Shown: positions 34,560-46,688 of the stretch, in pieces
How the letters are laid out: each line of letters opens with the position of its first letter
Position numbering within the stretch: position 1 is the stretch's first letter
The notes under the pieces: generated by a model
Told to the model about the DNA's origin: nothing
The model's input: only the letters and a program-made list of their open reading frames with translations
Databases searched by the model: none
Origin: Cervus elaphus
Taxonomy: Eukaryota; Chordata; Mammalia; Artiodactyla; Cervidae
Assembly (NCBI RefSeq): GCF_910594005.1
Contig: NC_057815.1
Span: forward strand, 65,114,052-65,178,051
DNA: 64,000 nucleotides
Direction: 5' to 3'
Position numbers and translations under genes: made by a program

Positions 34560-35760
34560 AGTCAGAGCTCCACGCGCAAGGCCTAGGAGCAGAAGCACCA
34601 GAGGGCGCCCACGAGCCCGCCCACCCGCCGGTCCCCAGGGCCCCAGCAGGATTCTGGACTGGGTGCGGCCCTTCTGTCCCAAGCAGTTGCGCGCCCCAGC
34701 GAGAAAAGGGGGCGAGAGGAGCCCCACGTCCTGGCCTCGCCCCGCCTCTTCCCCGGAGCCCAGGCGCGCGGAGCCGCCGGGTGCGGAACGACGACACGAC
34801 ATCCTGTTTTTGGGGCCCGCGGCTCCGCCTGCGCCTCTGCTGATCTTGTCTTTCCCCGGGTGCTGACGCCAGCTCCCCTTCCCCCCGTCTCCGCACCCTT
34901 CCCAGGGGTCTGGGGCCTTCCCACTGCTGAATCACTGCCACCTCGAGCTCCCCCGGGGCTCGGGGCAGGGGTGGGGACTGTCCCAGCCGGACCCATTCTA
35001 GCCAAACCCCAGCCTGGGCCATCGCTCGATCCCGGGGCTTGACTGAAGGCACCAGGCCTAGGGGCGCCCGTTCTCAGCATCTTCTGGCAGGGGTGGGAAG
35101 GCAGGGAGATACGGTGAGAGGGAGACAAAACCCAAGCGCCTAGACTAGGGCCTCTGCTGGGGTGGGGGTGGCAAGAAGGAGACTGACCTTGGCCGCCCTG
35201 AACTAAAGGGCCTCAGAGGCAGAGGGCTGGGGTGAGGGAGCCCAGCACCCGGCCGGGGGCCTACCGGCTGGGGGCGACCCGGGGTGGGGGGGCCCGGCCC
35301 GCGAACTTCCTGGTCGGGCCCCGCCCCGGCCCGGCCCGCCCCCGCGCCCCGCCCCGCCGGCGGGCCCGCCCCCCCCACTTCCTCCGGCCTCCCGCTCTCA
35401 CTTCCTTCTCGAGCCCCGAGCCGCTGCCGCCGCCCCCAGCTCCCCCGCAGCGGGGAGGGCACCAGGTGAGGCCCGGCACCCGCCGGCGGGCTGAGGGTCC
35501 GGGGAAAGGGAGCCCGGCCGGCCCGGGACTGGACGCCAGCGCAGGCCCGGGAAGTTTGGCTTCGGGAGGCCGCGGCTGGAGGTGCTCGGCTCGCTCCAAG
35601 TTGGGCGGGCGCGGCCGGCCGGGCGGGGCGGGGACGGGCACGGGCCACTGCGAGCCGGCGACGGCTCCGGGAGGGTGGAGGTTCCTGTACCGAGGGCGGC
35701 GGTACCGGCCCCCGGGAGCCGCAAGGGATCCTGAGGTCGGAGGGGCTCCCGCTCCGAGAG
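34560..35760 (+). promoter_or_regulatory. RHOG: RHOG CpG-island promoter
   Basis: A dense CpG island surrounds the inferred RHOG exon 1. There is no TATA box. Between 35300 and 35410 there are tandem GC boxes and three ETS-like ACTTCCT/ACTTCCTC motifs (near 35304, 35378 and 35399), a common arrangement in TATA-less promoters active in blood and endothelial cells. The island continues into the start of intron 1. Transcription direction follows from the downstream RHOG CDS on the plus strand. Confidence 0.8.
35380..35465 (+). other. RHOG: RHOG non-coding exon 1 (5' end approximate)
   Basis: A good 5' splice site (CAG followed by GTGAGG) sits at 35465/35466 in the promoter CpG island. It pairs with the strong acceptor at 46051-46052 just before the RHOG start codon. 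RHOG genes are known to keep the whole CDS in one exon with non-coding 5' exons, which fits. The exon start is a guess from the position of the GC and ETS motifs, and other 5' exons may exist. Confidence 0.6.
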
Positions 35761-38700
35761 AAAAGTCTCTGAGGGGAAGAGCTCAGAGCTGGGAGATGGG
35801 ACTCAGAGATGGGGTGCCCCCAGGAGTTGCGGGAGGGCTGTTCTGAAGTGTGTTGAGGGGAAGGGGCCCCTGGGCTAGAGAACTGCTTTGGCAGTTGTGA
35901 CACTTGTGAGGTAGCGAGAGAGGCTGTCTCTTGCCTCTGAAGCCCTGGGCTGCGGAGAAGGAGCTCCTTCCCTGGAAGATCGAGGCCGGTCCAGACTGCA
36001 GCCCAAGGGTCCTCTGTGCTGAGGAGGGTGAGGGAGCCCCGGCCGACCCCAGTGCTTCTCTGTGTGAAGCATAACCTCTCCATCCCTGGAACAGAGAAAC
36101 AAGTATTGTAGTGAGCAAACATCGGCTGTGCCTAGCTCGCCGGTGCCTGGCACTGCTCTTTGGCAGGGTAGACGGAGGAAGGGAAGGAACCAGGTCTTCC
36201 CCTGTGACAGAGTGGAAGGGCTCTTATTCGGAGGTGCTGATCATGGTTAGCGAGAGGGACTCACTGAGAGCAGGACTGTTTTTAGGAGATGGGGAGAATA
36301 GGACTTCTGGGAGGCCACAAAGACTCTAGCCTTGGAAAATGATGAGGAGCCATCTCCTAGTCTTCCCTCCCCGCCATTGTTAGTCCCTGAATTCTACAAG
36401 TTCTCATTCTGTCTTCCTCCATTCCTTCTTCAGACTCTACCCTCAAACCCTCTGTCACCACCTTCTCGCATCCTCTTCAGTTGCTTTTCCCCCAGACACA
36501 CAGTCACGCCTGGCCCCTGCCCTCTCCCCTGCCCTGCTTCTCTGTTCATCCTTGTCCTCTTCCTGTGGCCTCCCTGCTCCCTTCCTTGCCCAGCTTCTGG
36601 CTCCTGCACACATATCCACCCTCTTGATTCTTCATCTGCCGTCCCTCTGATGGACCCCTGTCTTCTCCTTCCCTTTCAGTAACGAATCTCCAGCTTTTGG
36701 GAACCTTTCAGACCACCCTAGTTCAGAGAGGCGGGCTGCAGCCTCCCCTTGATAAAGTGATGAAGGGTTTGGAAAACCTCTGTAGATGTGTATGTGCGTG
36801 CAAGTGTCTACATGTCCATATCTTTATCTTTTGGAGACAAAATAACTGCCCTCAGCCTTGAGAGGGCCCAGAGCAGGGGAAGCTAGCAGAATGAAGGGAA
36901 CCTGCAGTGGGTGAGGTTGTGGTTAGGTAGGAGGAAGCAGTCTGTAGCATTCGGAGTATCAGGGTAGAGTGACACAATATTGAATAGGACTGGTGAGAGA
37001 GGCCGTGGGAAATCAAAATCTCCCAGACCCTTAGGTGCTTGGTCAAGAGGCCAGGCCTGGAGCCTGGGGGACAACCTAAAGGTCCCTGACTCCATTGCTC
37101 ACTGGTTCCAGCACCACCTGGTGGGGAGAAGGGGACCAGGTCAGCTAGGCATGATGGAAGGAAAGTGCAGGGTTCAAGAGGGAAGGCTATGGCTGGTTTA
37201 ACTTCAATCTTAACTGTCTTAGTTCCAATTCAGGAAAAAAAGAGGGGTATGAGGCAAAGGTGTCTGCCTGCTCTTTCCTGCTGCTTCCAGGGCCTTCCCA
37301 GGCCAGGTTCCCACGTGCCCTGGGCTACATCAAGGCCTTGGTGACCAGGAAGCTCTCTAGAGTTCTGCTTATCCCTCTTCCTCAGGCATCCTTAATATTC
37401 CACCTCTCACCTAAGAGCCTATTCCCTCTCTTTTTGGAATTTATTCCGAGTCTAACTGAAATCCAGCCTGGCTGTTTGTAAGCCTTGCTGTCCCCATTCT
37501 CAAGCTCCTTTCTCAAGCCTTTGGGATGCATTCTGAGAGATCCTGCTTCCCTCTGCCTTCTCGGGTCTACTGGATTCATTTCTCTCCACTAGAGGAAGAG
37601 AAGTGGAGGAGAGAAAGTGCTACTTTTGTGGGCTTCCCAAGCACAGCTAGGTTTAAGGACCATTCCTGTACCCCGTTATGTCTCTTTCCCTTCTTACAAT
37701 TGTCTTGCTCCCATGATTGTTTCTTCCTCCGCACTCCTGTCTGTCCTACTGACATTCTGGGAGGTGTAGAGGTTTGGCCCCAGCAGGAAGTCCCAGGGAC
37801 CTGCATAAAAATCCCAGCTCAGGGGAGGACATATATACAAGGAATTTCCCAGCATCAGAGCTCAGTTAAAAAACCACCCAGGAGTCCTGACTTCCCACCT
37901 GCCAAACCAGTACTTATTTTAGATAACTGAGCAACCAACAGGATTCTAAGAGTAAAGATAGGATGGATGAAACAGGGGTTCTCCCAGACAAGACCTGGCC
38001 CCACTGAAGGTTTGAGCTAATTGCATGAAAGTCACCACCGGAAAAATATAACCAAGGTGGGAGAAATCTAAGTGGGGAAATATTTTGCAGAGGGTGGGGG
38101 TAAGGAATATGTACCTGCTATAGGAGGCTGCCATTGAGGTTTTGGCTAAAAAAACTATGGTCAGGGTCTTGACGTGAAGAGAAGTGACTCAGGTCAAGAT
38201 CCTGGTTGAGAATCTAGGATACGGAGAGTTGTTTCTGGCAAGATGTTAAAGCAGATGAAGTAGCTGGTGTAAGTTTTTAGGGGGTCATGAGCAGGAAGAT
38301 TTGAGAGGTTGTGGCTGTAGTGAGACAGTTGGGAAGATGATGAATGCAGGTAGCTGAGCAACTAAAAAGAAGATGGGGGCCCAAACTAAAGACCTCTCCT
38401 GCATACACAGTGTATACCTGTGAGTGGTGAGGCTTATAGGGTTCTGTGAAGAGGGAAACCAAAGACAAAGCCTGGGCCGCCTCCCCAGTACAGATTGGTT
38501 TTCCTGTCCAGGGTCCAGCTTCCTCTTTTGTCCTCATGTCATGGGGTAGGGCATCTCCCCCAGAGCTCGAGCCTAGAGGAGGCTCTCCTCAGCTGGGACA
38601 GGGTGGCTGTCTGTCCAGTAATGTCAGTTCTGAATTAAGGATGCCCCAGCACTGGCTAGGCATGAGGGCCTGGAAGTAAAACGGGCTCAGATGTCAAGCT

Positions 38701-41700
38701 GGCCCCTTTGGCCCATTTCCTGAAGGAATAAACCATGATGGGGTCATCCTGAATGAGGTCAGAGCGATGGGCCCATTCCCAGGCTAAAGGTCAGGAGACT
38801 CAGGTCCTTGTCCTGATTTGCTTGCAGTCCTGTATATAACTCTCATTAGCTTTCAGAGCTTGTGGCTCAGCTTCAGAAGTAAGGAGTTGCCTGTCAATAG
38901 CTCCAAAGAGCATACGAAATACTGATAGCTCTGACTCTCCTTCCCTCAAGAGGCTCCTCAGAGCAGTGCCCCCGACTCTGGACCCCACCTTGAACAGGCC
39001 TAAGTAGCTGTCTGGGTGTGTGGCCCCTTTCCCCAAAGCACAAGAGCAGAGGCCAGAGAGTCAGGGACTTTGCCAGGGGACAGCAACATGGGGGAGTACC
39101 CGATGCCCGGCTCCAGCTCTGCCCCACTGACAGTGGAAAATAGATGCCGGAGTTTCCTCCCTGATGTTTTTTTCCCTTGTGGAAACCCCCTCAGGTCTGG
39201 GGCGGTGTTGAAGTGACTGGGCAGCCCTGGGTCTCTGGGTATTTTCAGGTGGGGAGGCAGGATTGGGAGGATGGCACTTCTGTACAGCCTCGTGTGAAAT
39301 GAGCAGAGGCAAAGGAAGTGCCACTTCGCGGGCCTTCCGTGGGGCCCCAGGACTGCTGAGCTGCTGTTAGTGGGGAGGAGGAAGCAAGTGTTCAGCCTTC
39401 CTCTGTGCTGCCTGCTGGGGGAGGGGGGCAGCCTCCTTAGCCTGCTGCGCTGGCCCTGGGGCTGGCTGTGTGTGGAGCACCCCAGGTGCTCGGGCACCAG
39501 AAGAAGAAGGAGAGGAGCTGGGACTGAGTGAAAGGGTCCCAGCCTCCCACAGCCCTCCCAGCTATAGCTGTCTTGTACCCTCCTCCTCCCGGATCCCTAG
39601 TGGGTAGATTCAACTCCCTCCATCTCCTATTCTGCAGAGTGCAGGATCCTCCACAGGGGCTAAAGGGTGGAGAATGGCAAGAGGTGGAGAATTCTCCAGC
39701 GTGAATTTTTTTTTAAAGGCTGGGAACTAGGCTGTCTCGGGTTCTGTCCCTGCTGATGGGAGAAGGGGAAGAAAAAGCAAGACTCAGCCCTTGGCTTGGT
39801 CCCAGCCCCATGCTGACCTCATGTCTCCCCCAGCTTCCTCCTGCTAGCCCAGCTGCAGCCCCTTTGAGCCTCTTCGTACCATCGCTCTCCTACTCCCCCC
39901 TTCAAACAAACAGACAGACTGGCAGAACTTCTGAAGCTGTTTCTAACACTGACCATGACCATGACCCTGACCTCATCTTTGGCCAGCCCTGGTCTTCAGA
40001 TATTCCCAGTCCTTAGCCTCATCAGTACCACTTTTCCTACCCATCTTCCTCATCGCCACTGGACTAGAGCTATGCCTGCTCCAACCCCTCTCACTCTTCC
40101 AGCTGAGGGACAGGGCACTCCCTCAGTTACCCTAAATCATACTCCTCAAGGGGAGGAAGTTAGTTACCCTTGTCTGGTGTCTCTTGGGCCTGGAGGCTCT
40201 TCCTTCTTCCCAGAATCAAAGTCTGAATTGATGAGAGAGGAGGTGTGTGTCAGTCTGCAGCTTTTGCTCAGCCCTCTGCTGGGCTTGTGGAAGTAGGCAG
40301 GACAGATTTCCCTCCTTATGAAGCTAGCGTTAGTTCCGCACAATGAACCTAAATAACAGTACTGGGGGAAGTGAGGCAGAAGAAGGGATGGTGTCCTTGA
40401 GAAGCTGGGGAATGGAGCTGGGCCCTGAAGGAATAGGAGGCTGTGGAGTGGGGTGACAGTGGAAAAGGAGCAGAATCCCAGGAAGAGGAACTCCCATGTG
40501 CAAAGACATGAAGGACAGATAGAGTTCATTCAGCGATTTACTGACAGCCACTGCGTGCTGTGCTTAGCCCAGGAAGACATGGCCAGGACCTTACCCTCTA
40601 GGCCCTCCCAGTCTAGTGACAAGAGATTTAGATAAGCTTCCACGTGACTGAGATAGAATGCACCTGTGAGAAAATCAGGACCCAGACCTTGGATGGAATA
40701 AGTCATTTGTGACTTGGGTGGTTTACAAAAAAACTTGCCTGGAGGAGTTGGCAGTGGTTGTTGGCTCTGGAGGACAAATTAGGGGATTGTTTGAGGCAAT
40801 TGGAGTCTTCTGAGCTGCTGAGTGGTGGGCTGAAGGGTGGAAATGGGGGAGAAATGCTGGATTCCCACCAGGACAGTGAATATGGCTACTTGACGTGTTT
40901 TACGGAAGAGAATGTGGAGGCTGCTTGTGGAGAGGATCTGGGTGATGTGGCCAGAGCCTAGGATCAGAATACCCCGAGTGATGAATTATAGTTAGAATGA
41001 GTTTCAGGGAGGACTGCAGGCGGGGATCTCCTGTGTCAGGGAGGCAGATTAGAAGGCTCCAGTAAGTTCCCACTGCCTTCATACTCCCCCGGCTCTTAGG
41101 GCCTATTCCTCCCCTCCCCCACTCCCAGTTGGGACACTTCCCCTGCTACAACTGCCACAGAGATCTGGCAATCAGGCAATATGCTGCTTCCTTTCCCTCC
41201 CCCATTCTGGGCCTGCCTGGGCCACACCCCAAGACCAGGCCCCACTGGGTACAGGCTAGGCTCTGGGGACTATGCTCAGATAGGATGAGCCCCTTGGACT
41301 GTGCTCCCTGCGGGAGCCAGGTCAAACTGGTACTGGGAGGAAAGATTCTTGCCTAGCCCAGTCAAGGCTTTGGGCTGCCACTCCTGTCCAGTAAGATTCA
41401 GCACTGCAGTTTGGACTATGGAGGTGTCAGTTCAGTTCTGGGCTTCTGACCTGTTTATGCAGACCTCAGTACCTGAAGCAGAAGCAAGCAGATCAGAAGC
41501 CTGTACTCAGATTTTTGGCGAGGAGGTCAAACTTCAGTATTGGTCAGAGGGACATCCACAAGCTAAGGAACTTATATGTGACTGCTGCAGAAGGAGAGTG
41601 ACTCAGAGCCAAAGAAGGGTTATAAGGGTGGCCATACCGTGGAAGTTCAAAGAAAGCAGAATTCAGTAGCCTCGTGGTACCATGAGACTTAATCTAGGCC

Positions 41701-41970
41701 TCGAGTCAGGAAGATTTGAAAGGGGAGAAGGAGTGGCAGCAGAGAGAAGAACAAGAGGAAAAGTTCAGAGGCCAGAATGATCCTGGCCTGTTTACATAGG
41801 ACAGTGAAGACCCCTCTGGAGAAGGGAACTCCCATTTCAAAGCATCTGCTTAGTTCACACACATTGTGTATCAATGCACTTCATCCATATAACAGCCTTA
41901 TAAGGTTGATACTATTACCTAGCTCATCGTGGCAGAACTAGGATTTGAACCCAGCTCTGTGGAATGTGTA

Positions 41971-42165
41971 GAGTGCTCAGTCACTCAGTTGTATCCGACT
42001 GTTTGTGACCCCTTGGACTGCAGCCTGCCAGACCCCTCTGTCCATGTGATTCTCCAGGCAAGAATACTGGAGCAGTTGCCATTAACTTCTCCAGGGGATC
42101 TTGACCCAGGGATCGAACCCTAGTCTCCTGTGTCTCCTGTGTTGCAAGTGGATTCTTTATCTGAC
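41971..42165 (-). mobile_element. Bov-tA SINE (only one in RHOG intron 1)
   Basis: Reverse copy starting GAGTGCTCAGTCACTCAG and ending at the CTTTATCTGA remnant of the head. The final GGGAAGCC is lost. Confidence 0.88.
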
Positions 42166-42879
42166 TCCAAAACCTTTGCCAGATTATGAAGAACTCTGAA
42201 AGCCAAGATGAGGGACCAGGCATGATCTGAATTAACCTGGGACTAGAAAGCCAGAACAATATGGCTAAGACTATACTAACCTGCAAATGTTTATTTACAT
42301 ACTAAACAAAAGTTCTGTTTTTTTGTTTTTTTTTTAAGTGACCTAGTAAATAAGTCACAGTCAATCCCCCAACCCCAGGCAGGCCATTGTCCTTGTCTGG
42401 CCTCCGACAGCATTGACTGACCCTTTGTCCGGCATGGTACAGGCTAGATCCTACCTTTTGAGCATGCGCCCTCCTTAAATGAGCTATGGGAACTTATTTG
42501 ACCCAGTTCAGGTCATAGGTGTTCAGAGAAAAGAGTTGCCCTGGGAGAGGAGATAAGGGTCTGAGCTATCCTTGAATGGGGAGAATTGGGCTGCCGCCAC
42601 CTCTCAAGCACCTGTGTACTCAATGATTCCAGCCTCTTGGTATGAAAGGCTTTGCCTTTGCCACCTTCTCTGTGCAGCCCACTTCCAAGTTTATAAAGCA
42701 TATTCATCCCTGTGCTCAGGATCCTCACTCCTGCCCTTTGAGACAGGGAGGATGAGTTTTGTCATATGGGTCATACAAATGAAGAAACAGGTTCCAGGAA
42801 GGGAAGTGAGTTACTGGCTTAAGGTCACCAAGTCAGCTGGTAAGGGTCACTTGGAGGCTGTTGACACACTGAGGAAAAC

Positions 42880-43070
42880 ATAGGGCTTTGGATTGCAAAA
42901 TTGGGGTCTGTGTTTAAAAAAAATGGGGTCTATGTTGAGTCCTGTGCTGACTAGCTGTGTGATGTTGAGTTATTTTAACTGCTCTGGGTTTGTTTCCTCA
43001 TCTGTGAGTATGAATAGTACCAATGAGTAGTTAGAAGGATGAAAAAATGTAATACCATGTGATCTGTAAA
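42880..43070 (+). mobile_element. MIR
   Basis: Forward MIR: TGACTAGCTGTGTGATGTTG, TTTCCTCATCTGTGAG. Confidence 0.65.
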
Positions 43071-43570
43071 GGGTTGTACCATGGAGGGCTTTAATCAAGG
43101 GCTAGAGTCAGCAGGTGATCCCAGGTCAGAGTCAGGGATCTGGTGCCCTTGGCCCTATGTTGTACTGCCTCTGCCCTGCCTGTTTCTGGACACTACCTCC
43201 CTCGTGATCCTTTTCCGGTGTCAGTCCCTGTTCCCTCCCCAGCCCGGAAGCTTCCTGCTCCCTCCTTGCTCCTTTGAGGGCTGATTTACTGATTGCTGGT
43301 TGATAACCCCTCCCTAGAAAGCTGCGTGGAGCCAGCTGTACTTCTGGTCTCTCGGGCCTTGTGACTGTCGGCCAGAGTCCCCTCCTTGCCTTCCTGCCTG
43401 GGCCAGCCCAGTGCTGGGCTCGAGGGGAGGGGTTCCTGGTCACAGCCATGCTCTGGCCTCGTGTGCTGCTACAGATTTACAGGCCTAGAGAGCATCTGCT
43501 TTTCGAGATGCTGGGTTCTCCTCAACCTTCCAGTGGACATGAGAAATGGCACCAACACCCCCCTCCCCAA

Positions 43571-43727
43571 GATGCTGTCTCTTTTCCCCCAAGGAAGAAG
43601 CCACAGAATCCTGAGAACATGAGCGTGCCCTGACTTGGGCTCAGGTGCCAAGGTCTTAGGCATTTGCTGACTGACTCAACCTTCCCACCCCCACCCTGTG
43701 CTCCCAGGGGCCTTTCCTATCTCCATC
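43571..43727 (+). repeat. Diverged copy of the RHOG 3' UTR
   Basis: This segment aligns by eye with RHOG 3' UTR 47080-47235, roughly 75% identical. Shared blocks include GCCACAGAATCCT, GTGCCCT and GCTGACTGACTCA in the same order and spacing, followed by a CCACCCCCAC stretch. The match fades before the poly(A) signal, and no RHOG coding sequence precedes it. Confidence 0.7.
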
Positions 43728-43789
43728 ATCCTGTCCCCTGCCCCCGGGCTCCTCAATGTCTCATCTCATCCACCTAGTATCCTTGCACG

Positions 43790-43880
43790 GCTTTTTTCTC
43801 TCCATTTCACAGATTGGGAAACTGAGGCCCAGAGAGGGTAAGTGCCTCTTGCTTGGTTGCAGTGAGTTGGCAGCAGAGCA
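43790..43880 (-). mobile_element. MIR fragment
   Basis: Reverse MIR core: TTTCACAGATTGGGAAACTG followed by AGGCCCAGAGAGGGTAAGTG. Confidence 0.6.
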
Positions 43881-44684
43881 GCCCTGGGGCTAGGACTTGG
43901 CTGAGTTCTCTTGACTTCCAGTCTCAAATTCTCAAGTGCCCTGGAGGGTCCTTGTCTTCTTTCTGGACCCATACCCTTGAGGCCCTCTATCCACTCTCCT
44001 AAGGTTGAACACACATTTATTCATGCAAATAAGATGGAAATATTTTTACTGTAAACCAGAGAGGCAGCGTCATAGAATGAACTCACTTCCCTCCCAGCTG
44101 GTCCCAGGGGGAGCTGGGGCCTGGGAGGGAGCTGGGAGGGACTAAGCCCTGGATTCTCTGCAGGTTCCACACCACCAGAATTCCTTTTCTACTTTCCAGT
44201 GATGGAGTCCCCCTGCGCCTTCCAAATTTGATTTTTGAGGCTTTGGGACCAGTAGTTGAGAGGACAGGTCAGAGGATAAGGGTTGGCAGACCAGGGTACA
44301 GTTTTGCTGTGTATAAAGTGAAATGGAGAAGATGGGCCAGGGATGATAGTGCTTGGGTGGAGCAGGAGATAGCGAAGAGAACTGGGTGTGTCATAATGTC
44401 ATACACAGAGCTGTCCCTTCCCAGGGAGCAGGGACCTGGTTGTGAGAGAGCTGCAGGGAAAGGAAGTAACATACTAGCCAGAAAAAGTCCCCCGTGGCTG
44501 AGAGGAAGTAGTCAATTAGAGGACTACCCTTGCCACAGCAGTATAAATAATCTCAGGGTTTCCGGAAGCTCTGTTCTGTTCCAGAACTCGGAAGAGCAGT
44601 TCCTCACCTCGAGGCCCTGTGGGCTGCAGAGATGACCGGGTGATGGTTGGAACGGGGACTCCTCTCAAACTTACCCCACTGATA

Positions 44685-44900
44685 ATTACAGCAGCTGACT
44701 TATTTGCCACTTCCTGTGTGCCACGCCTCATGCCAGACACTCTCTACATGTTAGCTTATCTTATACTCTCACCAACTCTATCCCCATCTTACAGATGAGA
44801 AAATTTGAGGCTTAGGAAACTTAAATATGTTGCCTGAGAATCATCTTTGACTAGTTGGTGGAGCTGTGATTAGAATCCCTGACCAATCTGATACCAGCAT
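44685..44900 (-). mobile_element. MIR
   Basis: Reverse MIR: CTTCCTGTGTGCCACGCC, CCATCTTACAGATGAGAAAA. Confidence 0.7.
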
Positions 44901-45587
44901 GTCTTCTCAGTGATAGTACTTAATGACACTGTGTTCTCTGCCCAAAAGTCCAGAAGCCCCTCAGCTTCTTCAGAGGCACAGGCCATGGTCTCAGGAAAGA
45001 GGTAGAAGATTAAGGGGAAAATCAAATTTTTGTCTTATTCTTCTGTTCATCCTTCTTGGCTGGGCTTTAGCCCACCTTGAAAGAAGATGCAGATGTCTGG
45101 GACCCCCGGCCTCTGCCTCGCTCATCATTACACACCCAGATTCCAGACCAAATCCCAGCCTTGGCTCTGTCTCCAGTGTTCCCCTGCACTGAGTCGCCAG
45201 CCTGGCTCTGTGTGGCCAGATAGGGTTTCCCATGCTTCCAAGAATGATGGGTAAGCGCTCCCTCCTTTTCACCATTCCCAGGGCACCCTAGTTTGAGATA
45301 GGGTGGCTGCCTAGAGAATTGTGCCTCTTACTCAACAGGTTTCTCATTACACATTTCGGTTTGCAGTCAGTAGCCAAGATGTCATGTTTGGAATTAAAGC
45401 GTCAGTGCTCTAGGGCTGGTGGGCCCTGAGATGGGAGGCTTCACCCGTGGCTGCATCTCAGAGTGACCTGTGCCAGAAGCTGTCTCCAGTCTACTCAGCG
45501 GGAGGGGTGCATAGCTGATAGAGGATTGAGTAGATGCCTGCACGTGTGTACCATCCTTGTGTGTCAGTACTTCCTGGAGGAAAAAGA

Positions 45588-45830
45588 AAAGTAGCTAATA
45601 CTTATTGAATGCTTATTATGACCAGACCCTGTACTAAATGCTTTATATATGTGTTAATGTATATAATCTTCACAACCACCCAATGAAGTAGGTATTATTT
45701 CATCCCCATTTTACAGATTAGGAAAATGAGACATAGAGAGGTTAAGTAATCTGTCCAGGGTCACAAAGCTAGGAGATAACAGAACCAGATTTTGACCTTA
45801 ATCAGTCTGGCATCAGAACTTACATGCTTC
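45588..45830 (-). mobile_element. MIR (near full length)
   Basis: Reverse MIR from ACTTATTGAATGCTTATTAT through CCCCATTTTACAGATTAGGA to AGGGTCACAAAGCTAGGAG. Lies about 220 bp before the RHOG exon 2 acceptor. Confidence 0.8.
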
Positions 45831-46052
45831 ACATAATATATTACACAGTAGTGCCAGCCTCCGTATCCTTGAGCATCCTTGCTTGGTCTCAGGACCTGTC
45901 TCCCATTTTGTGTCTGTCTGTCTGTGGTCTGGCTTGATGGGATTGCAGGATGGTGTCAGGTTAAGAGAACTGGAGCTGGTTCTCTTCTGTATGCCCCCAT
46001 CCTTTCTTCCCAGGACTCCCTAACCCAGAGTATCTCTCTCTCCTGTCCACAG

Positions 46053-46112
46053 GTCGCTGCATCCAGAGGGGCCCAGAACGGGAAGGAGGCACAGCCTCCA
46101 GGTAGACCAACA
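46053..46112 (+). other. RHOG: RHOG exon 2 5' UTR
   Basis: Sixty bases separate the AG acceptor from the start codon. They contain no ATG, and the start has A at -3, so initiation should be efficient. The reading frame stays open upstream through the splice acceptor, but that extension is intronic and should not be added to the protein. Confidence 0.8.
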
Positions 46113-46688
46113 ATGCAGAGCATCAAGTGTGTAGTGGTGGGCGATGGAGCTGTGGGCAAGACATGCCTGCTTATCTGCTACACAACCAACGCCTTCCCCA
46201 AGGAGTACATCCCCACAGTGTTCGACAATTACAGCGCCCAGAGTGCAGTGGACGGGCGCACGGTGAACCTGAACCTGTGGGACACAGCGGGCCAGGAGGA
46301 GTACGACCGCCTCCGCACACTCTCCTACCCTCAGACCAACGTGTTTGTCATCTGTTTCTCCATTGCCAGCCCGCCCTCCTATGAGAATGTGCGGCACAAG
46401 TGGCATCCAGAGGTGTGCCACCACTGCCCTGATGTGCCCATCCTCCTGGTGGGCACCAAGAAGGACCTGAGAGCCCAGCCTGACACCCTGCGGCGCCTGA
46501 AGGAGCAGGGCCAGGCACCCATCACGCCGCAGCAGGGCCAGGCGCTGGCCAAGCAGATCCACGCTGTGCGCTACCTCGAGTGCTCGGCCCTGCAGCAGGA
46601 CGGCGTCAAGGAGGTGTTTGCCGAGGCTGTCCGGGCTGTGCTCAACCCCACGCCTGTCAAGCGTGGGCGGTCCTGTGTCCTCTTGTGA
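46113..46688 (+). CDS. RHOG: RhoG, Rac-like small GTPase (complete)
   Basis: RhoG cycles between GDP and GTP at the plasma membrane and endosomes. It acts through ELMO/DOCK to activate Rac, driving ruffling, engulfment, leukocyte migration and macropinocytosis. The intact single-exon CDS gives 191 residues, the usual length. Visible motifs are the P-loop GDGAVGKT (10-17), the effector loop YIPTVFDNY (32-40), the switch II start DTAGQE (57-62), the guanine-binding TKKD (115-118) and the SAL motif (about 158-160). A basic tail is followed by a CaaX box CVLL (188-191). The final Leu predicts geranylgeranylation of Cys188. The start is fixed by the conserved MQSIKCVVVGDG opening. Compared with my memory of human RhoG, the tail has Val for Ile at two places. 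All catalytic residues are present, so this is a working gene, not a retrocopy: it has an upstream splice acceptor and conserved neighbours. Confidence 0.98.
   Translation: MQSIKCVVVGDGAVGKTCLLICYTTNAFPKEYIPTVFDNYSAQSAVDGRTVNLNLWDTAGQEEYDRLRTLSYPQTNVFVICFSIASPPSYENVRHKWHPEVCHHCPDVPILLVGTKKDLRAQPDTLRRLKEQGQAPITPQQGQALAKQIHAVRYLECSALQQDGVKEVFAEAVRAVLNPTPVKRGRSCVLL

Larger units (their letters stand above)
24651..34560. other. STIM1-RHOG intergenic region
   Basis: This stretch lies between two divergent CpG-island promoters, STIM1 to the left and RHOG to the right. I see no spliced gene or conserved coding frame. It contains CHR and Bov-tA SINEs, two L1 3' ends with nested SINE insertions, MIR relics and a GT microsatellite near the RHOG end. 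In 29400-31160 and 31380-33790 I see only sparse MIR-like segments and otherwise unremarkable single-copy sequence. Confidence 0.75.
35466..46052 (+). other. RHOG: RHOG intron 1
   Basis: This interval runs from the inferred exon 1 donor to the pyrimidine-rich acceptor TCCTGTCCACAG before exon 2. It carries only one ruminant SINE (near 41971-42165) and several MIRs, far fewer repeats than STIM1 intron 1. A diverged copy of the RHOG 3' UTR lies at about 43571-43727. The ORFs within it have no recognisable domain and I regard them as chance frames. Confidence 0.65.

Noticed and set aside
34354..36122. Long minus-strand frames (232 and 325 codons) and a 204-codon plus frame in the RHOG island
   Set aside because: Composition artefact of the CpG island. 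No domain, and frames overlap on both strands.
36332..36682. 116-codon plus-strand frame after RHOG exon 1
   Set aside because: Pyrimidine-rich intronic sequence. The Pro/Leu/Ser bias follows from base composition.
39000..39497. 165-codon minus-strand frame in RHOG intron 1
   Set aside because: No recognisable domain, no matching splice sites, and overlapping frames on both strands.
45879..46112. N-terminal extension of the RHOG frame upstream of MQSIK
   Set aside because: The extension crosses a strong splice acceptor at 46051-46052 and is intronic. The family always begins at this MQSIK-type start.
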